A stretch of DNA of 64,000 nucleotides from Ignavibacterium sp. (GCF_025998815.1 NZ_AP026678.1:744001-808000), one strand, 5' to 3'; positions 8,344 to 18,159 are shown, numbered from the stretch's first letter. Notes: a model not told the origin generated them from the letters alone. Numbers and translations are program-made.

Positions 8344-10529
8344 TCGTTTTTATAAAGCTGAAATTGTAGATTTTCAAAGTTTTTTATGAACCAATTACAT
8401 TTTTCAAATTGTTCTTTGATTGCAATATAATAAATAGAATCTAATGATTTTCTATTTGCAAGTGACGCAAGTTTTCTGGCATTAACCAAATCGCCTTTCT
8501 TCAATAAGTATTTTGAAAATCTGAATAATACATAAGCATCTTCAATGCTTTCAGGAATCAGTGGTGAATGAAAGGATTCCAATAATACATTTGTTGGGAT
8601 ATTTATTTTCTCTGCCAGACTTATTATAGGAAGTATTGAAGAAATCACATTTTTTTCTTTGTTCAATTCCAATAAAATCTGGAATTTAATAGAGTCAGAA
8701 GATATCAAATATTTTTTAAGTACTTCATTTTTTTGTAATTCTATTCTAAGGTCTGCGAGTAACTTTAATTGAATATGAGGATAACTTTCAGAAATGAATT
8801 TATAATTGGATTCGGCAATCGAGTCATTAGAAAGTAAAGTTTGAACATCACCTTCAAGCAATGTCATCAAGTAATAATATGGAGTTTTCTCAAATTCATT
8901 TATGTGTTTGCTGATTAAAACTTTTGCCTCATCAAATTTTTTCTGTTCGATATAAATATTCACTAATCCGATTAATGCTGAATAGCTTGAAGTTTTATTT
9001 AAAATTTTTGTAAACAGATTTTCTGCTTCGGAGTACTTTTTATTTAGTATCAATTTTTCCGCTTCTTTCAAATCCGAGGCGATTTGTCTTGGACATACTC
9101 TTTGAAAGATTGATTGCCTTCCGAAATAATATTCAATCTGATTTTTAGATAGAAGAATTTTTTGTGATTTAAGAAATTCAATGTATTCATCAGATAATTC
9201 ATCTAAAGATTTACCAAATGCTTTATTAGTATTTCCCGAATGATAGAATAATGAGAAAGATTCTATATCATATTTTTCAATAAGATATTTTGAGAATGAA
9301 CCAGCATATAAATATGATAAACCGGAAAATGATTTGAAGAAATTTAAACCACTGAATAAATCCGGAATGAAAATTATAAATCCATAATGATAAGCGGCTG
9401 AAGCAAGTAAATGTAAATCAATATCATCATACGCGTTATCAATTGCTTCAGCAAAACCTTCAATCAAAGCAGGATTAAATGAGTCTGCCAATTTGAAAAT
9501 TCCGGCTCCAATTTCAGCGGAAAAAATATGAACTAATTCGTGATTTAATGTGCTTTCCCACGAATCTCTGCTTAGATAAATTTCATTGAGCCAAGGTTTT
9601 GCAACATCAGCTTGTTCTGATCCGAAAAAGTTTTTCTTTTGCATTCTGTCATTGAAAAGAAAAGATACAATTTTTTCTTCCGGACAAAAACCTAATTCTC
9701 TTTTCAGCTTTTCAAAATAATACTCGTGATTTAAGATTATAATTTTTATTTCCGAGGAATCTATAATTTCCTCATCATAATTAAGAACAAAATTTTCTGA
9801 TTCAATTCTGCTGTTTAATATTGATTTCAATTTATCATGGCTGGTTGCAAAACCAAATTCAGATGAGAAGAAAATGAATAAGATTGCAATGATGATAAAT
9901 GAAAGTATTGTTAATAATTTATTCTTTATGAAATTTTTTCTGAGGAATAAAAAGAAAGTTCCAAAATAAACTAAATTCAATCCACGATAAATTAGTAGAG
10001 TTGAATTAACTGATAAGTCCTCGTCGTAAATCGTACCGGGGAAAAATCCAATTATTGGTGAATAGAAATAAATTTGTGGATTAAAGTAAATCTCGGCTAT
10101 AGGAATTAAAGCAAGAATTACAAATGCAATAATGAAAAATATTTTATGATATTTTAAGAATGATCGGAAAATTATTTCACTAAGAAAAAAGCTGAGAATA
10201 TATGAAACGACTGAAAGAGTCAGATAAAATGAAATTCCAAACCAGAATGAACAAATGTCTTTTGTAAGTGAAACGAGAAGTGTTATTAATATAGGAACAA
10301 GAACTACAGACAAAGAAAATTTCAAGTAAACTGAAAAGGAAATTTTCTGTTTTAATCTCCAGAAATTTAATAGTCCTCCTAAAAGGAAAAACAAAATTGC
10401 GAACAATACAGCAAACTCGTATCCAAATGACGAAGTAAGTGGTAGTTGAAAGAGGATAAAAGAAAAAATTGCAATAAATGTTAGTGATAATCCGAAGATT
10501 ATTTTTGAATGGAAGAAATTAGTATTCAC
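8340..10529 (-). CDS. Polytopic membrane protein with gluzincin-type (HELVH) peptidase domain and TPR repeats
   Basis: Not a named family I recognise with certainty. The first ~230 residues contain about six or seven hydrophobic segments. A soluble region follows with a zinc-peptidase motif HELVH (about residues 330-334) and a downstream ALIEGFAEAID segment that could supply the third ligand, as in peptidase MA-like gluzincins. The C-terminal ~250 residues look like TPR repeats (AEKLILNKKYSEAENLF). The chosen start is the GTG at 10529, which overlaps murA by 11 bp. A TTG at 10547 is possible but lacks a ribosome site and increases the overlap. It lies between murA and cca and is probably cotranscribed. 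A role in envelope proteolysis is inference only. Confidence 0.65.
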   Translation of the reverse strand: MNTNFFHSKIIFGLSLTFIAIFSFILFQLPLTSSFGYEFAVLFAILFFLLGGLLNFWRLKQKISFSVYLKFSLSVVLVPILITLLVSLTKDICSFWFGISFYLTLSVVSYILSFFLSEIIFRSFLKYHKIFFIIAFVILALIPIAEIYFNPQIYFYSPIIGFFPGTIYDEDLSVNSTLLIYRGLNLVYFGTFFLFLRKNFIKNKLLTILSFIIIAILFIFFSSEFGFATSHDKLKSILNSRIESENFVLNYDEEIIDSSEIKIIILNHEYYFEKLKRELGFCPEEKIVSFLFNDRMQKKNFFGSEQADVAKPWLNEIYLSRDSWESTLNHELVHIFSAEIGAGIFKLADSFNPALIEGFAEAIDNAYDDIDLHLLASAAYHYGFIIFIPDLFSGLNFFKSFSGLSYLYAGSFSKYLIEKYDIESFSLFYHSGNTNKAFGKSLDELSDEYIEFLKSQKILLSKNQIEYYFGRQSIFQRVCPRQIASDLKEAEKLILNKKYSEAENLFTKILNKTSSYSALIGLVNIYIEQKKFDEAKVLISKHINEFEKTPYYYLMTLLEGDVQTLLSNDSIAESNYKFISESYPHIQLKLLADLRIELQKNEVLKKYLISSDSIKFQILLELNKEKNVISSILPIISLAEKINIPTNVLLESFHSPLIPESIEDAYVLFRFSKYLLKKGDLVNARKLASLANRKSLDSIYYIAIKEQFEKCNWFIKNFENLQFQLYKNE

Positions 10530-11784
10530 TACCCTCAACTCTTTCAATATCAGCGCCTAAAGTTTTTAGCTTCTCTTCAATTTTCTGATAACCTCTATCA
10601 ATATGATAAACGCGCAAAACTTCTGTTGTTCCTTCAGCAGCTAATCCTGCCAGAACCAGTGAAGCACTCGCTCGCAAATCAGTAGACATTACCTTTGCTC
10701 CAGTTAGTTTCTTTACTCCAACAACTCTTGCAGTATTTTCATTCACAACTATATCAGCTCCAAGTCTGATTAATTCAGGAACATGATTAAATCTATCTGT
10801 ATAAATTGTATCAGTAACATTTGATGTTCCATTTGCAAGAGACATATAGGCAATCCATTGTGCCTGCATATCAGTTGGAAAGCCGGGAAAGACTGCAGTT
10901 GTTACATCAACAGGTGTTATCTCAATATTTTCTGCATTTATTTCGATAAATTCTTTATTATATAACAATTTACAACCACTGTCCTCAAGTTTAGATAAGA
11001 TTGAATGCAAGTGGTGAGTAACTCCACCAATAACTTTAATATGACTTTTGGTTATTGCACCGGCAATTAAAAGTGTTCCCGCTTCAATTCTGTCCGGTAT
11101 AGTTTCAATATCAGCTGGTTTTAATTCATCAACACCTTCAACTTCAATTATCGATGTACCAATACCATTAATTTTTGCTCCCATTTTAATAAGATAGTTG
11201 CAAAGGTTGGTAATCTCAGGTTCACAGGCAGCATTGTTAATAATAGTGTGACCTTTTGCTAACACAGCTGCCATTAAAGTATTTCCGGTAGCACCAACTG
11301 ATGGTATATCGAAGTTAATGTAATTACCTTTTAATCGGTCTGATTTTGCAATTATATAACCTTGATCAAGCTGAATTTCTGCACCAAGTTTTTCCATTGC
11401 CATTAAATGTAAATTCACAGGTCGGGGACCCCAGGCACATCCGCCAGGCATAGAAACTTTAGCATATCCATAATGTGCAAGCAATGGTCCCAGAACATAA
11501 ATCGAAGCTCTCATCTTTTTTACATGTTCATAAGGAGCTTCATAGCTTGTTATATTTGTTGTATCTAACTCAAGTAAATGATTTGTAAATGAATATTTAA
11601 CTCCCATCTGAGATAATAACTTTAACATTGTATAAACATCATTTAATTCAGGAGTGTTGTAGAATCTGTTCACACCGTTAGTTAGTAATGCGGCAGGCAT
11701 AAGAGCTAAAGATGCATTTTTTGCACCGCTTACTGTTACGGTTCCTTTGAGTTTTTTTCCGCCGTGAATAATAAATTTATCCAA
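10519..11784 (-). CDS. murA: UDP-N-acetylglucosamine 1-carboxyvinyltransferase
   Basis: Catalyses the first committed step of peptidoglycan synthesis, transfer of enolpyruvate from PEP to UDP-GlcNAc, in the cytoplasm. The protein is 421 residues, the usual length. Visible are SGAKNASL near 19-26 with the catalytic Lys22-Asn23 pair, the active-site loop PGGCAWGPRPV with Cys116 (the PEP/fosfomycin-binding cysteine is present, not the Asp variant), and the C-terminal DLRASASLVLAGLAA motif. It follows a Ser/Thr kinase gene by 11 bp in the PP2C-kinase-murA cluster, which raises the possibility of phospho-regulation of cell-wall synthesis. Confidence 0.96.
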   Translation of the reverse strand: MDKFIIHGGKKLKGTVTVSGAKNASLALMPAALLTNGVNRFYNTPELNDVYTMLKLLSQMGVKYSFTNHLLELDTTNITSYEAPYEHVKKMRASIYVLGPLLAHYGYAKVSMPGGCAWGPRPVNLHLMAMEKLGAEIQLDQGYIIAKSDRLKGNYINFDIPSVGATGNTLMAAVLAKGHTIINNAACEPEITNLCNYLIKMGAKINGIGTSIIEVEGVDELKPADIETIPDRIEAGTLLIAGAITKSHIKVIGGVTHHLHSILSKLEDSGCKLLYNKEFIEINAENIEITPVDVTTAVFPGFPTDMQAQWIAYMSLANGTSNVTDTIYTDRFNHVPELIRLGADIVVNENTARVVGVKKLTGAKVMSTDLRASASLVLAGLAAEGTTEVLRVYHIDRGYQKIEEKLKTLGADIERVEGSEY

Positions 11785-11795
11785 TTCAACTCCTA

Positions 11796-13682
11796 TTAAA
11801 TTTTATTCTTTAAAATTAGTCCATTATTTCCTATTAAGAAGATCAAACCATTATTTAGAACCAAAACCTTATTTAATGAACTTTTAATATTCAGGGAAAC
11901 TTTTAGCCAATCTTCTCCGGAATTTTCTGAGATAAATAGTTCGCCATCTGATGTAACGATGTATCCGGTTTTTTGATTCACAAAAATAATATCATTAATT
12001 GTTGCAACAGTATTGATTTTAACTTTAGTCCAACTTTCACCACTGTCTGTAGTTTTGAAAAGATTACCGTCTGCTCCACCAACAAATCCAAGAAATTGAT
12101 TAATGAAGAAAAGTTTCTTCAGATAGCTTTGACTTAGTTTACTTTCACTGAAACTTAGTCCATCATTGGTAGTTTTGTAAACGCTTCCATTCCAGCCACA
12201 GATTATAAACGATGAATTGCCTAATTCAATAATGTCATATAAAGTGCTTTTGTCAGGAGAATTAATTTTTTGAAAATTCAGTTTAGATTTATCTGATTTA
12301 AGTATTATACCATCACTTCCACAAATATAAATTTTATCTTTTATGAAGGATGATAAAAGATTTTCATCAGTAAGTTTAATTGATTGTAATATCTTCCCCT
12401 TTTCATTCAATAAAAATATTTTTCCATCAGAAGCAGTTAATAATACCTTTCCAGATATATTTACTGAGGAATGTATATCAACCTTTTCATTGAAGTTTAT
12501 TTTATCAAAGCTTTGACCATTGTTCTTTGATATTAGTAAACTTCCATTTGTTCCACCGACAAATAAACTTGAACCGATGAAAGCAATTGTATTAAGGTTT
12601 GCTGGAATATTGGTTTTTACAACTTGCCACGGAGCAGAAAAATAATGTTCGTTACTTAAATAATTTACTTCGCTCTCATTCTCTGACGATGAGTTTATCT
12701 TTTCTTTAATTATAAATTTTTCAACAAGTACATAGGATAACCCAATTATCAAAACAGTAAGTAAAACAATAAAAGCTACTATGAAGTTTGCCGAACGGGT
12801 CTTTTTCTGAGATATTGAAGTAGTTTGAGATTGATTGACTGAAGGTCTACTGACCAATAATGGCAAATTAAATATCAATTGTTCTATTGAACTTCTGAAT
12901 TCATAAGCATTTAGGAAATTTTTCTTATTTGATTTATTCAAGGCACTAAGGATCAAGTCATCAACTTCGTTTGGTATTTCGGGAAAAGTTTCAGAAAGTT
13001 TTCCTGGAATCATTTTCAGATGTGCTTCATAAATTTCATAGTCAGATTTGAAAGTAAATGGAGGTGAACCAGAAAGCATCTCATATAATGTAATTCCAAG
13101 AGAATAAATATCCGTTTGTGGCGATGGTTCTAATCCTTTTATTTGTTCTGGACTCATATAATGGATTGTTCCGATATTGAAGCCAACACGAGTAATTCTT
13201 TGATTTTCATTAAGTGATTTTGAAATTCCAAAATCCATGATTTTTGCAATACCATTACGATCAATAATAATATTTGAGGGTTTCAAATCTCTATGAACAA
13301 ATCCCATTGAATGTGCGTAATCTATTGCAAGTAAAACGTGCTGAAGAACTCTTAGTGAATAAATTAAATCAAGTCTTCCATATGTTGTTATTAATTGACT
13401 TATAGTCGAACCGTCAACATATTCCATTACAAAGCCGGTTGCTTCTCTTGTTTCGATAAAACCATAAACTGTAACAATGTTCGGATGGTTAAGTTTTGCC
13501 TGATTTTTTGCTTCAATTCGGAATCGCTCAACAAAGATTGGATCCTTTAAAAGTTTTGGGTTGATTATCTTAATTGCAACATATCTTTCCAACTGAAGGT
13601 CATAAGCTTTATAAACACTTCCCATTCCACCTTCGCCCAGAAGAGAAATGATTTGATAATTAAGAATTCTCTTTCCAACCAT
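11796..13682 (-). CDS. Transmembrane Ser/Thr protein kinase with C-terminal Ycf48/BNR-like propeller
   Basis: Hanks-type kinase domain at residues 8-270: glycine loop GEGGMGSVYK, Lys38 (AIKII), HRDLKPSN with catalytic Asp132, DFG at 150-152 and the activation segment GTIHYMSPEQIKG. A single TM helix (about 303-325) separates it from an extracytoplasmic ~300-residue beta-propeller. Repeated Asp-box-like blades are visible there (TTDSGESW, TTNDGLSF, SENSGEDW), as in Ycf48/sialidase-type BNR repeats. It overlaps the upstream PP2C phosphatase by 23 bp, giving a kinase/phosphatase pair, and murA follows 11 bp later. The propeller is a plausible ligand or stress sensor, but its ligand cannot be read from the sequence. 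Confidence 0.93.
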   Translation of the reverse strand: MVGKRILNYQIISLLGEGGMGSVYKAYDLQLERYVAIKIINPKLLKDPIFVERFRIEAKNQAKLNHPNIVTVYGFIETREATGFVMEYVDGSTISQLITTYGRLDLIYSLRVLQHVLLAIDYAHSMGFVHRDLKPSNIIIDRNGIAKIMDFGISKSLNENQRITRVGFNIGTIHYMSPEQIKGLEPSPQTDIYSLGITLYEMLSGSPPFTFKSDYEIYEAHLKMIPGKLSETFPEIPNEVDDLILSALNKSNKKNFLNAYEFRSSIEQLIFNLPLLVSRPSVNQSQTTSISQKKTRSANFIVAFIVLLTVLIIGLSYVLVEKFIIKEKINSSSENESEVNYLSNEHYFSAPWQVVKTNIPANLNTIAFIGSSLFVGGTNGSLLISKNNGQSFDKINFNEKVDIHSSVNISGKVLLTASDGKIFLLNEKGKILQSIKLTDENLLSSFIKDKIYICGSDGIILKSDKSKLNFQKINSPDKSTLYDIIELGNSSFIICGWNGSVYKTTNDGLSFSESKLSQSYLKKLFFINQFLGFVGGADGNLFKTTDSGESWTKVKINTVATINDIIFVNQKTGYIVTSDGELFISENSGEDWLKVSLNIKSSLNKVLVLNNGLIFLIGNNGLILKNKI

Positions 13683-14409
13683 TATTTACTTTTTCGATTA
13701 AGATAAAGGAATAATCATCGGCTGCACCACGACTACGAACAAGAGAGATGATTGTATTCTGAATTGAATCAAAATCTTTCTCGGAAAGAATTTGCTGAAG
13801 CTCTGTTTCATTTATAAGAGAAGAAACGCCATCTGAGCAAAGGAAGAAACGGTGATTTTCAAGGTTACTCAAACGCATTTTGCTTAAGTCAGGTTCGGGA
13901 TTTTCTTTTCCAAGTGCTTTTAATATTATATTACTGCTTGGATGATTATTCGCCTGCTTTAAAGTTAAAAAACCTTCTTCAATCAATTTCTGAATAAGAG
14001 TGTGATCTTTTGTTAATAATCTAAGAGTATTTCCTTTTAAGTAATAAATTCTTGAATCACCAAGATGACCCCAATAAGCAAAGTTATCTTTAAGATACAA
14101 CATATCCAGAGTTGTGGTCATCTGATTTTTATCTTTTTTCTGCTGAGAATATTTTATAAGAAAATCATTTGCATCAACAATAGTTTCTTTGATTCTTTCA
14201 AGGTAGTCACTTTGATTGGAAGCATCGAATAAATTTTTGACTGCTGAAACTGTTATTCTTGAGGCAACTTCGGGATCATAATCAGCACCTACTCCATCGC
14301 AAAGTATGCAAAGTAAACCATCATCAACAAATACTGTTTCAATAGCATCTTCATTTGTGGTTTTATTTGCGCCCTTGGCAGTGAATTTTGAAATCAAATA
14401 CTTTTCCAT
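13660..14409 (-). CDS. PP2C-family Ser/Thr protein phosphatase
   Basis: Metal-dependent phosphatase that would reverse the action of the neighbouring kinase. The 249 residues form one PP2C domain. The metal-binding aspartates are visible as NEDAIE (Asp21), LCDGVGADYD (Asp38), WGHLGDSRIYYL near residue 115, FLCSDGVSSLI near 193 and RGAADDYSFILIE near the C-terminus. No TM segment. It is the first gene of the minus-strand cluster and is divergent from the tRNA-Leu/tig transcription unit. The 23-bp overlap with the kinase implies coupled translation, matching the PrpC/PrkC-type arrangement known from other bacteria. Confidence 0.93.
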   Translation of the reverse strand: MEKYLISKFTAKGANKTTNEDAIETVFVDDGLLCILCDGVGADYDPEVASRITVSAVKNLFDASNQSDYLERIKETIVDANDFLIKYSQQKKDKNQMTTTLDMLYLKDNFAYWGHLGDSRIYYLKGNTLRLLTKDHTLIQKLIEEGFLTLKQANNHPSSNIILKALGKENPEPDLSKMRLSNLENHRFFLCSDGVSSLINETELQQILSEKDFDSIQNTIISLVRSRGAADDYSFILIEKVNNGWKENS

Positions 14410-14509
14410 TAGGGATTTTGTATAATTCGCACTATTATTTTAATGTTCAAAAATAAGTATTTATCGAGAGATTATTGTGTTGTACTGTGCTTTATGACCA
14501 AAGCTTTAT

Positions 14510-14538
14510 TTGATAAACAAACACCTCAAATTTATATT
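14510..14538 (+). promoter_or_regulatory. Candidate sigma70-type promoter for tRNA-Leu / tig / clpP
   Basis: TTGATA at 14510-14515 and TATATT at 14533-14538 are separated by exactly 17 bp. The expected start site near 14545 lies about 20 bp before the mature tRNA 5' end at 14564. It is a good match to a housekeeping consensus, but no experiment supports it and the AT-rich background makes chance matches common. Confidence 0.45.
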
Positions 14539-14563
14539 TACCACTCAAAAAAATTCAAACTTT

Positions 14564-14649
14564 GCGAGAATGGCGGAATTTGGTAGACGCGCTAGACTTA
14601 GGATCTAGTACCGCAAGGTGTCGGGGTTCGAGTCCCCGTTCTCGCACCA
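14564..14649 (+). tRNA. tRNA-Leu (anticodon TAG), CCA encoded
   Basis: An 86-base tRNA folds by eye: acceptor stem GCGAGAA (14564-14570) pairs with TTCTCGC, and the anticodon stem CTAGA/TCTAG encloses the loop CTTAGGA. The anticodon TAG is at 14599-14601, reading CUA and probably other CUN codons. It has the long variable arm of a class II tRNA (TACCGCAAGGTGTC) and a T-arm GGGGTTCGAGTCCCC. CCA is encoded at 14647-14649. It lies 36 bp upstream of trigger factor on the same strand. Confidence 0.97.
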
Positions 14650-14685
14650 AATTTTAATTATTAAAAGGAAAATCGAGAGGATAAT

Positions 14686-16005
14686 TTGGAATACAATGTA
14701 AATGTATTAAATGCTTCTGTAAAAGAAGTCGAGATTAAGCTTTCATACGATGAAATTAAAGAGAGCATTGAAAATGAAGTAAAGAAACAAACCAAAAACC
14801 TTCAGGTTCCCGGCTTCAGGAAAGGAAAAGTACCACGAAATATTTTGAAGAAAATGTTTGGTGATGCACTTGAATACGAAGCGGCAGATAAAGTTGCTAC
14901 TGAATTTTTCTGGAAAGTTGCTGATGAAAAAGACCTGAGACCAATAGGCAAACCTGCAATGACAAGTCTTGACTTTGAGCCGGAAAAACATCTTACATTC
15001 AAAGTGAAGTATGAAACTTTGCCGGAAATTATTGTTCAGAATTATAAAGATATTGAAATCGAAGTACCTGATTTCGTTGTCACAGATGAAGAAGTTCAAA
15101 AAGAAATTGAGTTCATCCTGAAAGCAAATCAAACTCTGATTGATGCAGATGAAGTTGGTGACGATAGAAACTATCATATCGAGGTTGAAATAAATCGTAC
15201 TGATGAGCAAGGTAATATCTTACCTGATACTAAACCAGAAAAGCTAACAATTGATCTTACAAATGAACAGATTCATCCGCAGATTATAGAGAATTCCAGA
15301 GGCAAAAAAGTCGGAGAGTCATTCACTTTTCAGTTTGCTGATCAGAGAAAACAAACTAATAGCGAAGGCGTTGAAGAAGATGTAACTGATAACTATTACT
15401 ACACTGCTAAAATACTTTCAATTAAAAAAGTGCAGTTACCAGAATTGAATGAAGAATTAGTGAAGAAAGTTACCAAAGATCGTCTCTCTGATGTCGAAGC
15501 TTTCAAAGACGAGATTAAAAAAGATATTCAAAAGTATTATGATCAAAGAGTTGAAGAAATAACCAGAACTAAATTGCTCTCTGAGATTATCAAGAATAAT
15601 GATTTTACTCCTCCTCAAACTCTTGTGAATAATGTTCTTGAGGAATATCTGAAGAGCGAAGAAAACTATGCTAAGCAGAACAAAATTTCATTTAATAAAG
15701 AAGAAGCAAGAAACCGTTTAAGAAAAAGTGCAGAGAATGAAGTCAAATGGTATTTGATAAAAGAACAAATTCAGAAAGTTGAAAATATTTCTGTGACTGA
15801 AGATGAACTTAAAGAGTTCGCTCAAAAAGAAGCTGAGCAAACCGGATTATCAGTTGATAAGTTGATGAATTATTACAAAGCTTCTAATCAGGTTGAAAGA
15901 ATTATTGACGAAAAACTTTTCGACTTTCTTAAATCAAACAACAAAATAAAAAGAGTTGATCCTAAAACCTTATATCCACAGAAAGAGGAAATAAATGAGC
16001 AGTAA
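14686..16005 (+). CDS. tig: Trigger factor, ribosome-associated chaperone and peptidyl-prolyl isomerase
   Basis: Binds the ribosome exit tunnel and helps nascent chains fold. The 439-residue protein has the N-terminal ribosome-binding domain with the signature [17 protein letters not shown] (about 43-59), a central FKBP-like PPIase region (about 155-250, somewhat divergent) and a long helical C-terminal domain (about 255-425). The start is a TTG at 14686 preceded by GAGAGGAT at a suitable distance; no better ATG exists upstream. The tRNA gene ends 36 bp before it. The next gene, clpP, starts inside the tig 3' end with an 11-bp overlap, a common tig-clpP pairing. Confidence 0.95.
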   Translation: MEYNVNVLNASVKEVEIKLSYDEIKESIENEVKKQTKNLQVPGFRKGKVPRNILKKMFGDALEYEAADKVATEFFWKVADEKDLRPIGKPAMTSLDFEPEKHLTFKVKYETLPEIIVQNYKDIEIEVPDFVVTDEEVQKEIEFILKANQTLIDADEVGDDRNYHIEVEINRTDEQGNILPDTKPEKLTIDLTNEQIHPQIIENSRGKKVGESFTFQFADQRKQTNSEGVEEDVTDNYYYTAKILSIKKVQLPELNEELVKKVTKDRLSDVEAFKDEIKKDIQKYYDQRVEEITRTKLLSEIIKNNDFTPPQTLVNNVLEEYLKSEENYAKQNKISFNKEEARNRLRKSAENEVKWYLIKEQIQKVENISVTEDELKEFAQKEAEQTGLSVDKLMNYYKASNQVERIIDEKLFDFLKSNNKIKRVDPKTLYPQKEEINEQ

Positions 16006-16615
16006 AATCGAAATCTTTAATCAACTTGTTCCTTATGTAATTGAACAAACCGGACGCGGCGAACGTGGAATGGATATCTATTCACGTCTGTTGCGCGAAA
16101 GAATTGTTTTCATCGGAACTCCAATTGATGATCATATTGCAAGTTTAACAATAGCTCAACTAATTTTTCTTGAAGCTGAAGATCCCGAAAAAGATATTCA
16201 TATCTACATAAATTCTCCTGGCGGTAGTGTGACTGCCGGACTCGCAATTTATGATACGATGAGATTTATTAAACCTGATGTTTCAACTATTTGTGTCGGA
16301 ATGGCTGCAAGTATGGCTGCTGTTCTTTTAGCAGGTGGAACTAAAGGAAAAAGATTTGCGCTTCCACATTCAAAAATTTTAATTCATCAACCGTGGACTC
16401 AAGGAATTGGTGGTCAGGTAACTGATGTTGAAATTCACGCAAAAGAAATGCTTAAAACAAGAGAAACTCTGTACAATATTCTTGCTGAGCATACTGGAAA
16501 ACCATACGAACAAATTGCAAAAGATTGCGAAAGAGATTATTTCTTAACAGCTCAGGAAGCTAAAGAGTATAATTTGATTGATGATATTATCGAAAAAAGA
16601 AGTCCGAAAAAATAA
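15995..16615 (+). CDS. clpP: ATP-dependent Clp protease proteolytic subunit
   Basis: Serine protease that forms the tetradecameric ClpP chamber. The catalytic Ser106 lies in [14 protein letters not shown] and His131 in [11 protein letters not shown]. The Asp is expected in the KDCERDYFL stretch (about 177-181). The 206 residues fit the family, including the [11 protein letters not shown] motif. It overlaps tig by 11 bp. clpX, often the next gene, is not found downstream; a hairpin with a T-run follows and then an unrelated serine hydrolase. The unfoldase partner must be encoded elsewhere. Confidence 0.96.
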   Translation: MSSKIEIFNQLVPYVIEQTGRGERGMDIYSRLLRERIVFIGTPIDDHIASLTIAQLIFLEAEDPEKDIHIYINSPGGSVTAGLAIYDTMRFIKPDVSTICVGMAASMAAVLLAGGTKGKRFALPHSKILIHQPWTQGIGGQVTDVEIHAKEMLKTRETLYNILAEHTGKPYEQIAKDCERDYFLTAQEAKEYNLIDDIIEKRSPKK

Positions 16616-16633
16616 AATTGATTAAAAACTTTT

Positions 16634-16672
16634 AAGCGTTAGACGATTATATAATCGTGTAACGCTTTTTTA
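16634..16672 (+). terminator. Rho-independent terminator after clpP
   Basis: Stem AAGCGTTA (16634-16641) pairs with TAACGCTT (16660-16667). The stem continues inward after one G-G mismatch (ACGATTA with TAATCGT) and is followed by a T-run at 16668-16672. It lies 18 bp after the clpP stop. The next start codon begins at 16675, two bases after the T-run, which is unusually close. Confidence 0.8.
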
Positions 16673-16674
16673 TT

Positions 16675-18159
16675 ATGAATCTATCAAAAAGAAAATCTCC
16701 CTTCGTTTGTGTCAGAATACTGTTTCTGTTTGCTTCTTTTATTTTAATTTTTTCAAGTAACCTTTATTCACAGAAGAATGATATTGAGACTTTCAAAAAG
16801 TTATCATCATATCTTCAAACTTACATTGACTATAAACGAATTCCCTCAATCTCTGCAGGAGTTTACAGAAAGGATAAAATTTATTGGCTCGATGCAAAAG
16901 GACTAATTGACCTTGAAAATTTTGTTCCAGCAAAAAACAGTTCTCTTTATAGAATTGCTTCAATTACAAAATCAATAACAGCTGTTGCTGTAATGCAGCT
17001 TTATGAAAAAGGATTGATTGATCTTGATGCAGAAATAAATACTTATGTTCCCTACTTTCCAAAGAAAAAATGGAAGCTAACAGTAAGGCATATTTTAACT
17101 CATACAGGTGGTATTCGTTCATATAAAAGTGAAGAAGAATTTAACAGTAAAATGTTTTATTCAACGACTCGTGATGCTGTTCTTACTTTCGCTAATGATG
17201 ATTTATTATTCGAACCCGGAACAAAATATAATTATACTTCACTCGGTTATTCTCTGTTAGCTGCTTTGATTGAAAATGTTTCAAAAACTGCTTTCGAGAA
17301 TTATCTGCGAAGAAACATTTTCGAACCTGCCGGAATGAAATCAACAAGAGTTGATAGGCAAAGGAGCATTATTTATGAAAGAGTCAGAGGGTATGAAAAA
17401 TCTCCGGACAGAAGATTTATTAACGCACCACTTGCAGATTTGAGTTTGAAAGTTGCCGGTGGAGGATTGATTTCCACATCTGAAGATTTACTTCTTTTTG
17501 TCAAAGCATTATTTGATGGGACTTTGATTTCGAATTCAACACTTGAAATGATGATCAAACCAACATTTCTTAAAACCGGTCAGAGAATAAATTATGGTTT
17601 TGGATTTTCATTATCTGATCCATCTGATTCATTAAAATGGTTTGGACACGAAGGCAGAGGAACAGGATTTTCCTCGGGTTTAATGATATTGCCAGAAGAG
17701 AAGTTGGCTGCTGTTTATCTTATAAATATCCGTGATCGAAATTTGGGCAATCCTGCAAGAGATTTAATTCAAATAATAAAAGGAAAAGAAATACGAATCA
17801 CTAAAACCCTGGCAGATCATCTTTTTGACAAATATAATTCTTTCGGAATTGATAGTCTGCTTTTTGAATTCAACAGACTTTATGATATACAGGATCCTGA
17901 ATTTAATCTAAGCATTGACGAATGTGTTTATGTCGGGACAGCACTTACCGAAATAAACAGAATTTCTGATGCAGTCAGATATCTTCGTGTCCTTAACCGA
18001 AGAAATCCAAATAACTTTTCAATTCTAAAAGCGCTTGGCGATACTTACAATAAAGATAAGAATGATGGTCTGGCAATCAGATATTATCGCGAAGCACTCG
18101 CCCTCAAGCCCGACGATTCATATGTAAAAAATATGATTGACAAGCTCACCAAAAAATAA
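16675..18159 (+). CDS. Exported beta-lactamase-family serine hydrolase with C-terminal TPR
   Basis: Class C beta-lactamase/DD-peptidase-like fold. A basic N-terminus and hydrophobic stretch end near YSQ (residues 1-33), consistent with a signal peptide. The SxxK catalytic motif is SITK (Ser96, Lys99), the YxS/N motif is Tyr187-Thr-Ser189 (YNYTSLGY), and the third box appears as GHEGRGTG. About residues 375-490 form a helical extension ending in a TPR-like unit (YREALALKPDD). Such proteins include esterases and peptidases, and antibiotic resistance should not be assumed. The ATG at 16675 directly abuts a terminator hairpin and has no ribosome site. The first residues look like a proper signal peptide, so this start is retained. 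Confidence 0.88.
   Translation: MNLSKRKSPFVCVRILFLFASFILIFSSNLYSQKNDIETFKKLSSYLQTYIDYKRIPSISAGVYRKDKIYWLDAKGLIDLENFVPAKNSSLYRIASITKSITAVAVMQLYEKGLIDLDAEINTYVPYFPKKKWKLTVRHILTHTGGIRSYKSEEEFNSKMFYSTTRDAVLTFANDDLLFEPGTKYNYTSLGYSLLAALIENVSKTAFENYLRRNIFEPAGMKSTRVDRQRSIIYERVRGYEKSPDRRFINAPLADLSLKVAGGGLISTSEDLLLFVKALFDGTLISNSTLEMMIKPTFLKTGQRINYGFGFSLSDPSDSLKWFGHEGRGTGFSSGLMILPEEKLAAVYLINIRDRNLGNPARDLIQIIKGKEIRITKTLADHLFDKYNSFGIDSLLFEFNRLYDIQDPEFNLSIDECVYVGTALTEINRISDAVRYLRVLNRRNPNNFSILKALGDTYNKDKNDGLAIRYYREALALKPDDSYVKNMIDKLTKK

Noticed and set aside
14743-15210. 155-codon minus-strand open frame inside tig
   Set aside because: Lies fully antisense to a clearly identified gene, has Phe/Cys/Ile-rich low-information composition and no family features.
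16675-18159. Annotating the serine hydrolase as an antibiotic-resistance beta-lactamase
   Set aside because: The SxxK/YxS family includes many esterases and peptidases. The TPR extension and divergent third box do not support a resistance call.
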